In this document: positions 45,720 to 56,976 of the stretch, piece after piece
How the letters are laid out: each line of letters starts with the position of its first letter
Numbering within the stretch: position 1 is the first letter of the stretch
Program-made: the position numbers and the translations under genes
The notes under the pieces: model-generated
Databases searched by the model: none
What the model was told of the DNA's origin: nothing
Seen by the model: the letters and a program-made list of their open reading frames with translations, nothing else
Assembly: GCA_947311845.1 (NCBI GenBank)
Contig: CAMZMU010000080.1
Location: 45,139,642 to 45,203,641, forward strand
DNA length: 64,000 nucleotides
DNA from: Poa pratensis
Taxonomy: Eukaryota; Streptophyta; Magnoliopsida; Poales; Poaceae
Reading direction: 5' to 3'

Positions 45720-46287
45720 TCTCCACTACTAATAAACAAGCAAACTTGGCAGGAAAATTAAATCTCAACCGTCCGTGCAAACTGATCAAACGGCCCACAC
45801 GCATTTGTTCTCCCCACCCCTCTTCAATTCTCTCACACCACGCCAGCCATATATGCACACAAGAAAAAAAAAACTGTCCGCATGATTGATTCCCTTACAT
45901 CACGCCTGCCATATATGCACGCAGGAAATAAAAAACTGTCCGCTTGATTGACGATCCAACCGCCCGTCCCGCCCACGACCAAGACGACGGTGAGCAAGAG
46001 GACCAAGCACACGACGCCTATGAGCAGGAGGTCTGCTCCCAGCCTCCCCATCTAAGTTTCATGCCACCCGTCTCACCCACGAGCAGGAGGACCATGCACA
46101 GGACGCCGACGAGCAAAGTGTTGAATTGTAATATCTATACAAATAATAACTATGCATTGTGGAGGATGCAATGTGTGTGGACTATATTGTCCGCACATTT
46201 TTACACGGTTTAAATATGAAATTTATTGCTCTGGTAGGAATGATATTTATATTTTTGAGACGTGCGTTGCACGTACACGGCTATTAA
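45720..46287 (+). mobile_element. 568-bp Helitron-like insertion with atypical 3' end
   Basis: It interrupts GATAGCTTTTA / TAGGCTGC between A and T, as Helitrons do. The left end TCTCCACTACTAATAAAC agrees with the grass Helitron 5' consensus TCTMTAYTAMY except at one base. The right end has the palindromic GTGCGTTGCAC, then GTACACGGCTATTAA, instead of the canonical CTRR. Non-coding. Class uncertain. Confidence 0.55.
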
Positions 46288-47305
46288 TAGGCTGCAAAAG
46301 TAGGGAACTTGCGCACCCAAGTGCACCTGGAATTATCCACAAGAGTTGCCCTCTTCTTTTGGAAGTTTTTATGTTTGTCGACAAGCAAGGTTTAATGGTA
46401 GATTACCTTCCTAGCACACCGTAGAGATAGGACTGTCCATTTCCCCAATTAGTGAGTTCTCACGATGGACTACAATGAGCAGCCATAAAAGACGAAATGA
46501 AAAAAAATCTTGCATTCCGCTTGAAAAGAGTTAAGGTTTGAAAACAGACAAACAAAAATCATCACATTGAACGACTGTCTTTAACCTCAGAAAAAAATCG
46601 GGTGTGAAATTCCAGCACAACAGTTTTCATACGGACCGGCTGCATTCTTTGCACAGGTACAGAATTTCTGGTTTTTGTTCAAACAAGAAAAATTAATGCT
46701 TGACAAGTACATCTCCCATGGCTGCCCATATTTTCCGCACACAGTAGGTCCTACACAGAACGAACCACAGAGAATTTATGGAAGAAAACGTTGGAAAGAT
46801 AGAAATGGATGCATTTATGCGCTGCAGATTGTGCGGTTGTAAAGAAAGACAAACAAACGAGAGGATCTAATTCAGAAAGCAGAGCTAATGCCATACTTTG
46901 GTGGCACTACATTATCATCAATTATTCATCGCCATCTATCATGAGTACATCGTCGATCAGGGGCAATGGTCATCAGCAAGCGTGCTTTCAATTCGGGACA
47001 GCTGGTGTTGTGTGGGGAGGGGTGTGAATGCATAAAGCGACCCATCGAAAAGGTGGTGATGGGCAAGAAGCCAAGAAGAGAGACGTCCTGGTCTCCAATC
47101 AAACAACGGGGCCCTTAAGTTTCGATGGTTATATGGAGGGGATGCTTGGACCCCGTGTGCAGAAAAGCTAAAAGTGATCGTGACACCCGAGGTCCAGTGA
47201 GTTCGGTTTTAATAAAAATTGAAAACGCCAGTTTGAAGTTACGAAAAATCCAAAAAATTATCTGTGAATACTTACACATGTTATATATACTTGTGCAAGT
47301 TCCGG

Positions 47306-48305
47306 TGATGGGTCCGTTACAGCATAGGTTCCTGTTCAGACCCGACACAGTTAGTGGCCTCGGCGGTGCAAAATGGGACTTGGAACATCTCGTTCTGACG
47401 ATCATTTGGCCATGCAGAGGCTACAGCTTGGACGGAGTTACGGAGTTTGCTTCCGGAGGCGTTGCCAGGGGGCCAAGACTTGGTGTCCTGACACCTGGCG
47501 CCCTCTGGGACTTTCTCCGTAAAGTCGTACTATCGGAGTTTATTCAGTGGGCCAGTTACAGCCTGGGCTTCCCCTTTGTGGAAGGCTCCCCTTCCCCTAA
47601 AAATTAAAATCTTCGTGTGGCAACTACTTAGGGACCGCCTCCCAACAGGGGTGGAGGTCCGAAAGCGACATGGATCGGGTACTGGGCTTTGTCCTCTTTG
47701 TGGGATCCCCGAAACGGGAACCCACATCCTGTTTAGTTGTTCTGCGGCCAGGTTTATATGAAACTTCGTCCACGAGGCGCTTGGGCCTACTTGGCAGGCC
47801 TCAGACCTTGGCGAGTTCCTTGAAACACAGGCGAACCGTACCGGGAACAGGCGACGCCTTTTCTGGTTGGTGTTCGCCGCGATGGCGTGGACTCTTTGGA
47901 CAATTCGTAATAAGATGGTGATTGAGCGGGTTTTTCTTCGGCGTGCATTTGACTCCATGTTTAAATTCCTAGCTTTCTTGCAGCAGTGGCACCCGCTTGC
48001 TAGGCTGCGCGACTGGGGGCAGCTAGATGTCATGCTTGACAGACTTATGGAGACCGCGCGACGTCTCTCCTCTACCTCTAGCAGCTAGCACCGACTGGCC
48101 TTGGTTTTTGTTCTCTCTGATGTACCCTCCCCCTACCCCCCTTGTTCTCTCCCTTCCCTGCCCCTAGTGCTACTTTTACTGTTTGGTGTTACTAGTGCTG
48201 CTGCCCCAGCTCTTCTTTTCTAGCCTCTTTTTCTGGTTGCTGACTCTGTATGGATTTGCTTGGCATGTTGCTTTATTTATAAAGCGGGGCGAAAGCCTGT
48301 TTCGA
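47306..48305 (+). mobile_element. 5'-truncated L1-type LINE with 9-bp TSD
   Basis: Flanked by AAGTTCCGG (47297-47305 and 48306-48314); the left copy has the single uninterrupted target at 41871-41879. The insert contains the C-terminal zinc-binding end of a LINE ORF2. It ends TTTATAAAGCGGGGCGAAAG then CCTGTTTCG without a long poly(A), a known kind of grass LINE tail. The 5' truncation is typical of incomplete target-primed reverse transcription. Confidence 0.9.
47560..48088 (+). pseudogene. LINE ORF2 C-terminus (zf-RVT domain)
   Basis: The frame from 47576 reads KAPLPLKIKIFVWQLLRDRL, PTGVEVRKRHG, then the zinc cluster CPLCGIPETGTHILFSC, the signature of zf-RVT at the end of plant LINE reverse transcriptases. 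A frameshift near 47760 leads to WTLWTIRNKMVIERVFLRR and the stop after STSSS (about 48086). The reverse transcriptase itself is missing. Confidence 0.85.
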
Positions 48306-48314
48306 AAGTTCCGG

Positions 48315-48785
48315 CAAAGAAAACGTTCTATTTGGGCTGCAGAAAAAAAAACAAATTTGTGGTGTTTTGGCTTTCGGGTACATATGCACCCGTTATGTAA
48401 AATGCATTTTAAACACATTTTCGAATGTCAAAAATTTCAAAAGAAATGTTCTCTCATAGATTTTAACATCCTATCTGTTCATAAAGTCGTTTCACGAAAA
48501 ATCGATATTTTCTGTGGCTTGTGTAAAAAGACAAATTTTGTTGTTAAAATAAGTCTTTTCGTGAGGCATGGTTTTGTCTTCCTTACACAGCCCACAGAAA
48601 ATATCGGTTTTTCATGAAACGACTTTGTGAGCACGTAGAATGTGAAGATGTATCCGCCCCGCTTTCAAAATGTATTTTTTAAATACCGGGTGCATATGCA
48701 CCCTGGAGCCAAAGGGGATTCCACAAAAGATTCTTATTTTATTAGAAAGTTTGTGTTTTTCGTGTAGCCTAAAAACAACTTGTGC
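48315..48785. repeat. fold-back (long inverted repeat), right copy
   Basis: Same structure as 41885-42365 with about 25 bp lost from the right arm (GTATCCGC joined to CCCGCTTTC near 48657). The LINE lies just to its left. Confidence 0.75.
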
Positions 48786-49254
48786 ATATATAGTTTTATA
48801 TATTATTTCAGTATTTTATACATGAAATAACATTTTCTTTTGATTTTTTCTAAACGAGAGCACTAGTGCTCACGTGCAAATAGCAGTTTTCGAAAATGAT
48901 CTGACTAGACTTGGCTCGAAACCGTGCTTTCGAGTGCACGTAACTTTATGTAATCCGATTCTTCATTTATTGGGTTTGGAAGATTTCAAAATAGTAAGGA
49001 TGGTATCCCATGAACCAGAACGTTTCCTTTGGAAATCTGTTTATCGGCAACGTCGCGCCTCATTTTTGTTTAATCAATAAAGCTCCCTTGTTGTTGGAAA
49101 AATATTAAAATAAAGATTACGCAGACAAAGGAAAAAAATTATTGGTGAGGAGGCGACTTTCCACCTACCCGAGTTCCAATCCTCGTGCTCGAAATTTTGG
49201 TAATATTGCATCACTCTTTATTAAAAATGACAATGACTTATTTACTTATAGTTA

Positions 49255-50279
49255 CTAGCACAATACCCGTGCGTTGTTACGGGATAATATCACCGACGAA
49301 AAACCAATGCATAACAAGTTGCAGTTTAATGACGTGTTTGACGACGATCTTGTGGGCATGGAGCGAAGTCGTTTGCCGGCGTCAGCCTTCACGATTTTTC
49401 CTACCAAAATAGCAGTTGGTGCGCCGCCGCCACCTCCGTCACTCTAAGAACATCGCTCGTGGTTTGACTTCTTGAGGTGCCAAAGTGTAAAAGGGTAGAA
49501 TGTCACCGTTTTTATACCTTTCGGTTGATTTTCCATACCATGGGGTTCAAGTGCAAAGGTGGGTGATATACCATAGCACCGACTGTGATTCGAAATTAAT
49601 AGTAAAGAATAGAAAAGATTAAATATAGCATTAGAAATTTTAGATGTTATATTTTTTAATGAGTTAACTTTTCTCGTATCAAATACACTACATTGGTAAA
49701 ACTGATAATTTAAGATATGCGAGGCACCTCATTTTTTTCGTAACAATATGGATAACACCTATAAACCGACTGGAGGGAGCACACATGAAACTGAAAGAGG
49801 AAGAACACACATAATAAACTATCCGTTTTTATTGCTTTACTGGGTCACGGTGTGGTGGAAATTGTAGTATACATGTATTTTTCGCGTGTACATGGGACAT
49901 TCAGTTTTTAGAAATAGTTTCTAATCATGGATCGCATACATCTGCCACAAGTGCACACATGCACTGATTGGATCGCTTGCCGTTATATTTTTTTTCTTTG
50001 AGCTTGAGCTTGGTTACGGATCGATTACGTGACATAGCATTGCCTTCCTTTAGACCGGGGTGATCAACTACGACGGACGCGCGTAGCGTTCCGGCCGGAT
50101 CGGGACTCCTTGACCGGATGGATGTCATGTTTATTTTCGTTCGGTTTAAGATGTATCGTTTGAATCGTTTTTTCACTTATAGGTGGCATCACCTGTAATA
50201 TCACCCAACTCACGGGGGTAAAATCGGAAAGTGAAAAACGGACCATCACCTGAAGACATATTATGTAGTAGAGAAGAGA
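49255..50279 (-). mobile_element. non-autonomous Helitron, 1,025 bp, complete
   Basis: Inserted between A (49254) and T (50280); the left copy has the empty site TATAGTTATATAGAACC. On the minus strand it starts TCTCTTCTCTACTACATAAT and ends CCGTAACAACGCACGGGTAT then TGTGCTAG. This fits the grass Helitron 3' consensus with CTAG, and a CCCGT/ACGGG stem with an 8-nt loop sits 7-8 nt before it. No Rep/helicase gene or recognisable captured exon, so it would be moved in trans. Confidence 0.92.
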
Positions 50280-50458
50280 TATAGAACCAGTTTTAAAACA
50301 ATTGGCATGGTTAATTGGGCCCTCTCATTAACCTGATTCGTTGGTTTGGCCTGCTTGGCTACTTGGTCTAGAGCCCGCTAGGTCAGCTAGCCACCTGCGG
50401 GGAAATTGGTTATGCACCATGCAGATAACCAGTTGTCGACTCTCTGAGTAGAGGCCCA

Positions 50459-52069
50459 TGATACGTTTCAAACGTATCTATAATTTTTGATGTTCCATGC
50501 TTGTTTTATACCAATTGCTACATGTTTTGCATCTACTTTATATCATATTATGACATTTATTGGACTAACCTAATAATAGTTGCCAAAGTGCACAATGTTT
50601 TTGTTTTACACTTTGATGTGTAGAAATTATCAAAATTGGGAAAAGGAAACCTTGTTGGAGTCAAATTGGGACTTTCCAGAAATCTGTCTGAAAACTATTT
50701 TCAAAGATCGTCACGTTCGGGCCTGAAGACGACGTCAAATGGAAAAGGTCTAGTCGCGAAAGTTGCCGGGAATTTTCCGCCGTACGATCTATACAAAAGG
50801 TTCATCTCCATCGGAGTTCGGATGCGGCCTGGAGAGGCCCGACAAGTCGGCTGGCCCAGATTTAAATCTGGCCGCGCCGAGGCCACGTGTGGTGGCCTCG
50901 GGAACCTTCTGGAGCTGCCCTTTGGACCATAAATATCCCCCATGGAGTAAACCCTAAGACAATTGACGAAACTCCCGAATACACTCCGTGCTCCGCCGCC
51001 ACGAAACTTCATTTCGGGGGTCAGAAGGTCCTGTTCCGGCACCCTGCCGGGGACGGGATTGACCCCCGGAGCCATCTCCATCGACCACGCCGCTTCCACT
51101 TCGACTCCATGATGGTTTGTGAGTAGTTCCCCCATGGACTATGGGTTCTAGCTGTAGCTAGTTGGTACTCTCTCTCCCATGTACTTCAATACAATGATCT
51201 CATGAGCTGCCTTACATGATTGAGATCCATATGATGTAATCGGTGTTGTGTTTGTTGGGATCAGATGAATATTGAATACTATGTCAAGTTGATTATCAAT
51301 CTATCTTATATGTTATTTAATATCTTGCATGCTCTCCGGTACTTGTGGTTGCCTTGATCAAGTAGTTGCCTGTATCTCCAAGAGAGAGTATTTATGCTAG
51401 ATAGTGGGTTCATGCCTCCATTTAACCTGGGACAGTGACAGAAAGTTCTAAGCTTGCGGATGTGCTGTTGCCACTAGGGATAACCTAACAATGCTATGTC
51501 CACGGTCATATGTATTTGTTTACATTACGCACTTTACTTAATGCAATTATCCGTTGCTTGCAACTTAATACTAACGGGGAACTCGGATGACAACCCGGTG
51601 GTGGATTATTAGTCATAGATGCTGTTGGATAACGGTCTATGTATCTTGTCGTAATGCCCAATTAAATATCATAGTAGTCATCATGTCATATATATGCATT
51701 GTCATGCGCTCAATATTCTGTCAATTGCCCAACTGTAATTTGTTCACCCAACACTTGTTATTGGAGAGTTACCACTAGTGTAGATAGCTGGGAACCCCGG
51801 TCCATCTATAATCATCATTACTTTCCCTCAACTCCACGCAAGCAACTATTTTTTGGTGCCATTGCTTCTGTGTTACTGCTACTGTTGCTCTCATATTACT
51901 GCTGCTTTCACATCACGTTTGTTACTAGTGCTTTCTCAGGTGTGGTGGAATTGACAACTCCGCTGCTAAGGCTTATAAGTATTCTTTGTCTCCCCTTGTG
52001 TCGAATCAATAATTTTGGGTTTTACTTCCCTCGAAGACTGTTGCGATCCCCTATACTTGTGGGTTATCA
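50459..52069 (+). mobile_element. solo LTR, 1,611 bp, with 5-bp TSD GCCCA
   Basis: It begins TGATACGTTTCAAACG and ends TGTGGGTTATCA, so the termini TGATA/TATCA are inverted. It is flanked by GCCCA at 50454-50458 and 52070-52074. The left copy has the intact target GAGGCCCATTAGCG at 43021-43034. No internal domain is present, so two LTRs have probably recombined. No open frame of note. The element family is not identified; fragments of related LTRs lie at 15676-16310 and 17461-18660. Confidence 0.9.
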
Positions 52070-52074
52070 GCCCA

Positions 52075-52366
52075 TTAGCGCAGGCACCATACCCATCGCA
52101 TCCACGAATATGAATTCGTTCCCCTAAAACAAAACGAATATGCTATTTTTTTAACCCGCCATTCTCGGCATTTTATCATCAACACGCGGTACATATCTGA
52201 TTGAACAGCAGCGATCAGAAAGTCAGGGATTACACTGAAATCAAATACAGGAGCAGCTAAATTCAACGCCGCTCGCGCAGACGCCTGAGCTGTCCAATTG
52301 GCACTCCTTCGGACAAACTGCACCTTGAATCCCTGCAAGTTTGAGAGCTGTAGTTTCATATCTATG
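52075..52366 (-). pseudogene. RNase H-like (RVT_3) 3' end, right copy
   Basis: Counterpart of 43050-43320 with a few substitutions. It is the downstream half of the frame split by the Copia element; the upstream half is at 57171-57700. The solo LTR landed just after its stop. Confidence 0.7.
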
Positions 52367-52555
52367 TGTTAATCGACGTAGGTGGAAGCGATAGCCTTCC
52401 AGGCTTCGCGTTTCGTGATAATATATCAAACAAGGCAAGTACATGGGGGCGGTCGAGAGGGGCGACCGAGCCAGGGAGGAATACGTACATGACTTAGAGT
52501 ACTACTCCATATTCATGTACATACGTACATAGAGGTGTACAATCTATTTCTAACA
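52367..52555 (-). repeat. Copia 3' LTR, 189 bp
   Basis: Plus strand TGTTAATCGACGTAGG to TTTCTAACA. Preceded by TSD CTATG. Confidence 0.95.
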
Positions 52556-52562
52556 GCCTCCC

Positions 52563-53528
52563 TTAATCACAACCTTCAGAAAGGTTGAGATTACGCTTGA
52601 ATTCATTCAGATTCTTGACTGGCAATACCTTGGTGAAGCCATCTGCAAATTGATCTTTGCTTGATATGAATTTGATGTCCAACATTTTATTGGCAACTCT
52701 CTCTCTGACAAAATTATAGTCAATTTCAATGTGCTTAGTCCTAGCATGAAAAACAAGATTAGCAGATAAATATGTGGCACCCAAGTTATCACACCATAGG
52801 CATGGTTTATTTCTTAGTGTAACACCAAGTTCACCAAGAACAGTTTCAACCCATATCAATTCAGCTGTAGCATTTGCAAGAGCTTTGTATATCAAGTGTA
52901 GATCTCCCAAGTCCTTTAACGCAAAATCATCATTCAGGTCACGAAGGAGAGCAGAAATGGCTGGATCTGACGAGCTTGTATCTACGATATCACCAACATA
53001 GATTAGAACAAAGATCATAATACCAGACTTGTTATAGAGAAACAATGAAGTATCTACTTTGGAAGGAGTAAACCCAAGTTGTTGCAACTTGGTACTGAGT
53101 CTAGAATACCATGCATGAGGGGCTTCTTTGAGCCCATATAATGCTTTGTCAAGTTTGCATATATAATGTGGAGTTTGAGAGTTTTCGAAGCCTGGGGGTT
53201 GTTTCATGTATACTTCCTCCTCCAGAACGCCATGCAAAAACGCGTTCTTGACATCTAGCTGTCGCAAACTCCAACCTCTGGAAACAGCAACTGCCAGTAC
53301 AATACGGATAGTTGCAGCTTTGACCACAGGGCTGAAGGTATCTTCATAATCTATTCCATACCGTTGCTTGAATCCTTTTACAATACCTGTCAATTGTCCA
53401 TCGGCACTTTTCTTAATACGATACACCCACTTACAGTCAATAAGATTCTTTGTACGATGCGGAGGGACAAGATGCCATGTTTTTTCTGCATAAGAGCATT
53501 GTATTCTTCTTCCATCGCCTTGCGCCAA
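52563..53528 (-). pseudogene. Copia RT-RNase H with in-frame internal deletion and YVGD site
   Basis: A 321-codon minus frame: [60 protein letters not shown], then [18 protein letters not shown]. The catalytic YVDD is changed to YVGD by one base. After KDLGDLH the frame jumps to [16 protein letters not shown] because 496 bp (left-copy 43843-44338) are replaced by ATC, removing the RT thumb and half of RNase H. The join happens to stay open. It ends NLSEGCD. Confidence 0.9.
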
Positions 53529-53603
53529 TGATCACTCTCAAGAGCCTCCGATAGTGTACGAGGTTCATTTGAAGACGCAAATAAACACCATCTAACAGTA
53601 CCA

Positions 53604-54470
53604 TCAGTAATTATACGTGGCCGACGGATACCTTTTTGCAGTCGTGTACGAGGTTCTGGAGGCGGAGGAGGGATCGGTGACGCGAAGACTGTGCACGGGA
53701 GCTGGCCACAGAAGATCCTGGGCTAGCACCTGGGGACCCGCCACTGTCCGTGTCAGCAGACAAGGAGGTGACGAGCGAATCTTCAGCTGTCTGCAGCGGC
53801 GACGTGTCGACGTCGTGTTTGTCAGGGCGAAAAGGGACCGCGGCGGTCCGTGACGGCCCAGGCGGGGTCCGCGAGTGCGACTTGTCCGTGTCGTGTTCGT
53901 CGGGCGAAAGAAGACTGCGGCGGGGTCCACGATGGCGACCCAGACGGGGTCAGCGCGGGCGACGTGTCGGTGTCGCTTTTGTCGGAGGGAGAGGACGGCG
54001 CGTCAGGCGAGGCGGGGTCCCCCTCGGGATCAGCAGAGGAATCTCCACCGGGAGGCCCACGGATCAGATCATCATCGGGAGCAGCACGGTTTCTGGCATT
54101 TTCTGAAGCCATGAAATCATCAGTTTGTGCGTCATTTTGCTCCGTTTCTTCACCATATTGCCAGGATTTTTTTTCTATTTCTTGCTGCAACACATCAGAA
54201 CTTGCTGGTTCATGAATTTCTGCATCATCGTGAGCATTAGTAACATTTGGTACAATGGGCAAAGCCATATAATCATCAATTTTTGCATCCCCACTAGCGG
54301 AAGTGTTAGAAGATGATGGTAAAAGAAGTATTTCTTTGCGGAGACGAGGACCGGCATTGGGATTAAAGAGATGAAAACGGGAAGACACACTCGTCAAAAA
54401 CAACATCCCTAGAGATATAGATGCAGCCGGTGGAAACTTCTAAGCACTTAACACCTTTGTGGCGAGGGCT
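53604..54470 (-). pseudogene. Copia integrase-RT linker, low complexity
   Basis: Acidic, Ser/Asp/Pro-rich frames (54406-53822: PASPDAPSSPSDKSDTDTSP and similar) typical of the variable linker between integrase and RT of Copia polyproteins. Short repeats GTGTCGGTGTCG/GGCGACGTGTCG occur. The left boundary of the tandem duplication (54033) falls inside it. Confidence 0.6.
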
Positions 54471-55590
54471 CTAGCCCAGAAAAACACACCGTGTAGACCG
54501 AAACGAAAGCTTTCTCTTGTTATAAGGACGGAGATTCGGCCAACAAGCACAGCCAAAAACTCTAAGAGACTCATAATTCGGTTTGGTATGCAGAAGACGT
54601 TCAACGGGTGTATCAAGGTTTATAACTTTACTTGGAAGCAAGTTTATAAGAAAATTGGCAGTGAGAAATGCTTCATCCCAATACTTAAGAGGCATAGATG
54701 CATTGGCAAGCAAAGTAAGACCAACTTCAACTATATGACGGTGTTTGCGTTCAGTGGAACCGTTTTGTTGATGGTCATGTGGGCAAGAAACATGATGAGT
54801 GATACCAACTTTTTGAAAGAAACTTTGAGTTTTTCATATTCACCACCCCAATCAGTTTGCATAGTAATAATCTTTCTATCAAATTTGTGTTCAACAAGCT
54901 GCTGAAAGTTGAGAAAAACTTGATAAACCTCAGAGCGATTTTTAAGCAAGTAGATCCAAGTAAATATACTGAAGTCATCAATAAAGCTTACATAATATGA
55001 ATGTTTTCCAACAGAAACAGGTGCTGGACCCATACATCTGAGAACACTTGTTCCAAAGGGACAGTGGACACACTAGTAGAGACAGGATATGACAACTGAT
55101 GGCTCTTTGCTAGTTGACAAGAATCACAAATGTATGGACTTATTTCAGGTGTAAAAGAAATTTGGTTTTTCCTAAGAACTTGCTGAACCACAAATGAAGA
55201 AGGATGTCCTAAACGGCGATGCCACGTAGAAGACGACGGCTTTATTGTAATGAGAGCATGCTTGCAGGACCCGGTAGAGAAAGGCACTAGTGGGTAGAGG
55301 CCACCATGACACGAACCTTTAAACATAATTCTTCTTGTGGCCTGATCCTTTATCAAAAAGAAATATGGGTGAAATTCAAAGAATATATCATTGTCAAGAG
55401 TGAGTTTATGAAGAGATAAAAGATTTGTGGCAGCACTAGGAACATGGAGTATATTTTTAAGATGTAAAGATGCATGTGGGGTTTGCAAAATTGAATGACC
55501 AATGTGGCTTATATGCATACCGTTTCCGTCGGCGGTGTGGACACGGTCATGTCCCTTGTATTTGTCATGAGTAGTGAGCTTGCTCAACTC
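54471..55590 (-). pseudogene. Copia integrase
   Basis: Minus frames 55587-54988, 55033-54731 and 54713-54471. They show the pre-integrase part (LHLKNILHVPSAATNLLSLH), the HHCC zinc site (WHRRLGHPSS ... YICDSCQLAKSH) and the DDE core (YYVSFIDDFSIFTWIYLLK; IITMQTDWGGEYEKL). C-terminal motifs follow: ANASMPLKYWDEAFLTANFL and YESLRVFGCACWPNLRPYNK. Two frameshifts (about 55030 and 54720) disrupt it. Confidence 0.9.
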
Positions 55591-56798
55591 TCCCGTGATA
55601 TGGTTGGAGGCACCGGTGTCAGGGTACCAGTTCGTATCGACGCCATATGAAGTAGGTGTGCAGCCTTCTCCTCACGATCCTCATCATCAGAGTCATTGCG
55701 ATCTTGGTAACGCCACCAACAATCGCTGGCGGGATGCCCGTGAATCTTGCAGATTTGCAACTAACATCAACGTACGGGGTAGGAGGCCGACCACGGCGAC
55801 CGTCACGCCGACCCCTACTGCCATCACGCCGGTTCCTGTCATCACGGCGATCTCTATCATCACGCCGACCTCTGTCATCGCGTCGATCACGACGGTCACC
55901 ATCATAAGGCCGCGCATCGCGGCGGATCATCACGCCGAGCATCACGGCGGTCATCATCACGCCGTCCATTGTGGCGATCGCCACCATCTCGGCGGCTTCC
56001 ATCACGGCGCCCTTGGTCACTACGATTTCCATCCCGAGAGCGACGATCATCATGACCACGGTCACCAGTCCGTCCCTGATCATAACCACCACGAGGGCGG
56101 CTGTCGGCGACATGAGCAGAGGAGGTGAAACCGGCGGCAGGGACAACTTCTTCTTCGTCATCCGAAAGCATCTCGCGGCGCATGTCATACGCAGCAACTT
56201 GAGCATAAAGGTCATCAGGGCTGGTACCGTGTTGGCCATTGACAGTAGCAAACACGGAGTTGTAAGAGCTACCAAGACCGTTCAGGATATAGCCAATGAG
56301 TTCATCTTCATCAATCGGCTTGCCGGCCGCGGCGAGTTCAGACGAGAACCCCTTCATCTTGGTGAAGTAATCGGCGGCGGACATCTCTTTCTTCTTGGTC
56401 TTGTTGAGGGCACGAAGGTGTGTAATCCTCGACCGAGAGGCGGAGGTGAACATGGACGAGACTGTGGCCCAAACTTTGGCAGTGGTCTGGTGCTCGAGAA
56501 CTTGCGCCAGTAGGTCCTGTGAGAGGGTTTGGAGGAACCACCCCATCACGAACTGATCTCGGGCTAGCCACGCGGAGTACGCGGGGTTCACCACGGTCTT
56601 CTTCTTGTCTCCTTTCTCAACCTCCATTGTCTTCACAGGCGCGGCATCGGACCCATCAAGCAAGCCCATCACTTGTGCACCTCGGAGAGGAGGAAACACC
56701 AACGCCTTCCAGAACAAAAAGTTGCTCCGAGTGAGTTGTGTGGAGGGAGGGGAACCCAGGGCGGAGGCCAAGGCAGTCGTGGAGGTAGACGACGACAT
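55591..56798 (-). pseudogene. Copia gag, zinc knuckle and protease
   Basis: Gag (UBN2-type) starts MSSSTSTTALASALGSPPST at 56798 and stays open to 55902. It includes WATVSSMFTSASRSRITHLR and MSAADYFTKMKGFSSELAAA, then an Arg/Asp-rich repeat region. After a frame slip near 55900 come the CCHC knuckle CKICKIHGHPASDC (about 55735-55776) and the protease active site NWYPDTGASNHIT (about 55600-55640). These bind RNA and mature the polyprotein. Direct GATCACGCCG-type repeats in the Arg/Asp region probably caused the slip. Confidence 0.85.
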
Positions 56799-56964
56799 GG
56801 CGACGCGGGGTTTTTTTTGGTTTTGGTGGCGACGGCGGCGGCTGGTCTTTGGTCTTGAGGCGGCGGCTGGTCTTTGGTCTTGAGACGGCGGCGGCGGCTA
56901 GAAGCGGCGCGGCGGAAGTGGTTTTTAGGGTTTTGTGGCGGCGGCTAGGTCTCGAAGGAGGCCT

Positions 56965-56976
56965 GCTCTGATACCA
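56965..56976 (-). promoter_or_regulatory. Copia primer binding site
   Basis: Minus strand TGGTATCAGAGC immediately next to the LTR end AACA, complementary to initiator Met tRNA. Confidence 0.9.

Larger units (their letters stand above)
45486..54033 (+). repeat. tandem segmental duplication, right copy
   Basis: The block restarts with AGCTCCAGGAGCACAACC one base (G) after Copia sequence. It ends at CCCTCGGGATCAG (54021-54033), beyond which the Copia element continues uninterrupted. Insertions specific to this copy: LINE 47306-48305 (plus one 9-bp TSD), Helitron 49255-50279, LTR 50459-52069 (plus TSD). Specific losses: 12 bp near 47180, about 25 bp near 48657, and 496 bp of Copia RT/RNase H at 52890. 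Confidence 0.9.

Noticed and set aside
52563..53528. A long intact-looking RT/RNase H gene
   Set aside because: The open frame is a chance fusion across a 496-bp deletion, and the RT active site is mutated.
55619..56275. 218-codon minus frame and 184-codon plus frame (55574-56128) rich in Met/Val or His
   Set aside because: Shadow frames of the Arg/Asp-rich repeat region of Copia gag.
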